Source: a virus. Taken from it: a stretch of 24,240 bases of DNA. How positions within the stretch are numbered: position 1 is the first letter of the stretch; every line of letters begins with the position of its first letter. The notes under the pieces were generated by a model. The model did no database searches. It was not told the DNA's origin and saw nothing but the letters and a program-made list of their open reading frames with translations. This document shows positions 22,554 through 24,240 of this stretch, piece after piece. A program made the translations under genes and the position numbers. The DNA is taken from positions 1-24,240 of IMG/VR virus record IMGVR_UViG_3300035670_001212. One strand, written 5' to 3'.

Positions 22554-24240
22554 TTATAATTCTTTGTATACTACAAATTCATCAAAAACAATATGTGCAA
22601 ATGTTGAACCATAATCTGGACCAAAATCTAATCTAATTTGCTTTATTTCATTTATATTAATTGATGAATTTTTTATATTGAAATCACCAGCTCTAAAAAA
22701 TATATTTGTCGGAACGCAATTGTTGATAGAAAATGGATCGGATCTCAAAGCACCTGTAGTGATTCTAAACTCCTTTTCAAATCCTATTGATGTATTTTTT
22801 GAAGTTAGAGTTGAACTGTTGTTGTTGTTATCTATTACCGTAATATTAAAATTTGCATTTAATGTATTTCCTGTAGTAACATTATCATCAAATGCAATTA
22901 ATGATCCTCTCAGAGCAAGATAATTATTTTCTGATAAATTTATAGGAGATGTGAATGTATATCCAAGAGAAATATTACTTTCTATTGGTATGAACAATCC
23001 GCTATACGTTAAATCCATTATCCCATTGAACGTGTCTAACGGATTAACATCTGCTGTATAATCAACACCACCACCAAAGTTGAATAAGTATCTAAGTATT
23101 GGCCGTACATTATCAATAGCATTCTGTGCAGCAGTCGATATGCGAAGTGGGTCTAAATTAAAATAATCAGAATCTACTGCTAGTCCATAGGTGTGTCCTA
23201 TATATGGGCTTATTGTGAATCCTGTAAGGCCAGCATATGAAAGAGTTGATCCCTGGAACGAATCTAGCATGTATTTTAAATCTGAAAATTTATTATAGAA
23301 AAATTCATGACAAGGTACTTTTTGTGAAAAAATACTTTTTTGATTATTGATTCTATAATCTATAAATCTTAGTTTTTTCAGTTTATCTGAATTAAAATTA
23401 TTGATTGATAAAAACTGTAAAATACTAGATGAAATTTTATTTCTTGGTATAGATGTGGAATTAAACGTATGATTAGTTTCAATTCTACCAGAGGGGCTTT
23501 GATTTGGTCCAGAATTTACGAAATCTCTAAAATAATAATCTGATAATTGAGCGTGTTCTGCATTATCGAAAATAACAACTCCTTTATCAATAGTATTAAC
23601 CTTTAGGATTTCGTTGTATCCAGTTATCATCAATGTTGTGTGAGCTTCTGGCCCCGCTTGATTATCATATTTTGCTCTAATTGATAGTGTAGGAATTCCA
23701 TGATTTCTTTTTCCTAACTCTACGGTTGAAGTATTTACCAATATTGGATTTACATCACTATCAAATACAATACCATCCGTTGTTATTGTTCCAGAATTAA
23801 CTTGTCCTAGTGGAAATAAACATTTTATGTCACTCAAATTTAATAAACTATTTTTTACTGGAGAATACGTTCCATTTTTATTTTGTAGGGCTAATCCAAT
23901 GTAGTCTATCAAATCGCCACCTCTACTATGGCCTGATAAATTTATTTTAGAAAAATCTAATTTATTATTAAAATATCCATTTTTTATCTTTGATTGATTT
24001 TGTTGTAGATGATCGATCAATTTAATTGCATAATAACATCCAGAAACTGGTCCTATAACATCTTGATCTATTGAAATAGATGCGCCAAAGTATCCATATG
24101 AAGCAGCAGTGGATAAAATATAATCATAATTCTCTGTTAATTGATTATTTCCATGAAATGCAAATATCAGTGGGCTTTTAGATCCAACTGGTAAATTTGT
24201 TGGGTAGAAAGCTCTTATAGCTTCTCCACCTATCATCAAT
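22554..24240 (-). CDS. Alpha/beta hydrolase with C-terminal beta-sandwich, cut by window edge
   Basis: The frame is open to the right edge; the true start may be an ATG at 24236 or, more likely, outside the window. In the visible 561 residues: an oxyanion-hole segment PLIFAFHGNN (23-32), a nucleophile elbow LSGHSRGG with Ser105, a possible acid residue around D192 (IRAKYDNQAGPE) and a His at 229 (FDNAEHAQ). This is the order of a serine esterase or lipase. The C-terminal 150 or so residues are beta-rich and end FDEFVVYKEL, resembling a carbohydrate-binding-type jelly roll. Lying directly before the fibre genes, it could be a virion-borne esterase trimming host surface polymers. Substrate is unknown. 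Confidence 0.75.
   Translation of the reverse strand, partial: LMIGGEAIRAFYPTNLPVGSKSPLIFAFHGNNQLTENYDYILSTAASYGYFGASISIDQDVIGPVSGCYYAIKLIDHLQQNQSKIKNGYFNNKLDFSKINLSGHSRGGDLIDYIGLALQNKNGTYSPVKNSLLNLSDIKCLFPLGQVNSGTITTDGIVFDSDVNPILVNTSTVELGKRNHGIPTLSIRAKYDNQAGPEAHTTLMITGYNEILKVNTIDKGVVIFDNAEHAQLSDYYFRDFVNSGPNQSPSGRIETNHTFNSTSIPRNKISSSILQFLSINNFNSDKLKKLRFIDYRINNQKSIFSQKVPCHEFFYNKFSDLKYMLDSFQGSTLSYAGLTGFTISPYIGHTYGLAVDSDYFNLDPLRISTAAQNAIDNVRPILRYLFNFGGGVDYTADVNPLDTFNGIMDLTYSGLFIPIESNISLGYTFTSPINLSENNYLALRGSLIAFDDNVTTGNTLNANFNITVIDNNNNSSTLTSKNTSIGFEKEFRITTGALRSDPFSINNCVPTNIFFRAGDFNIKNSSININEIKQIRLDFGPDYGSTFAHIVFDEFVVYKEL

Overview
This window is a contiguous late (virion assembly) region of a T4-like myovirus (class Caudoviricetes). 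All credible genes lie on the minus strand, so transcription runs from high to low coordinates. In that direction the order is tail-fibre or adhesin-type genes, then gp13, gp14, gp15, gp16, gp17, gp18, gp19 and the start of gp20, which is the T4 order. The DNA is AT-rich, genes are tightly packed and often overlap, and no tRNA, rRNA, CRISPR array, integrase or transposase is visible. The host cannot be read from the sequence. The compact sheath protein and collagen-like fibres fit an aquatic environmental phage better than an enterobacterial one, but this is inference.

Right part (about 9.7-24.2 kb): a partial alpha/beta hydrolase, then four large proteins at the position where T4 has its short tail fibre and whisker genes. 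Three of them start with a short collagen-like Gly-X-Y tract. All four carry cysteine-rich modules, with tandem GxCC repeats in three of them. Three have a C-terminal domain resembling DUF1566/Lcl. They look like a family of adhesins or fibres built by duplication and module shuffling. A small Cys-rich protein follows, then a hairpin that covers the gp13 ribosome binding site.

Middle part (about 2.4-9.1 kb): neck proteins gp13 and gp14, sheath terminator gp15, small terminase gp16 and large terminase gp17. The gp17 gene is the most remarkable locus. It carries two related inteins, each with a very short N-terminal part, a long C-terminal part and a homing endonuclease gene between them. Intein 1 interrupts the ATPase domain just before Walker B. 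Its reading frame stays open, but an HNH endonuclease gene is written across it in another frame. Intein 2 lies between the ATPase and nuclease domains and is truly split: the first gp17 piece stops after a 30-residue intein N-part, a GIY-YIG endonuclease gene follows, and a second gp17 piece starts with a 110-residue intein C-part. A working terminase (about 567 residues after removal of both inteins) would need one cis-splicing and one trans-splicing event.

Left part (1-2.3 kb): tail sheath gp18, tail tube gp19 and the first 158 codons of portal gp20, the first two with good Shine-Dalgarno sequences.
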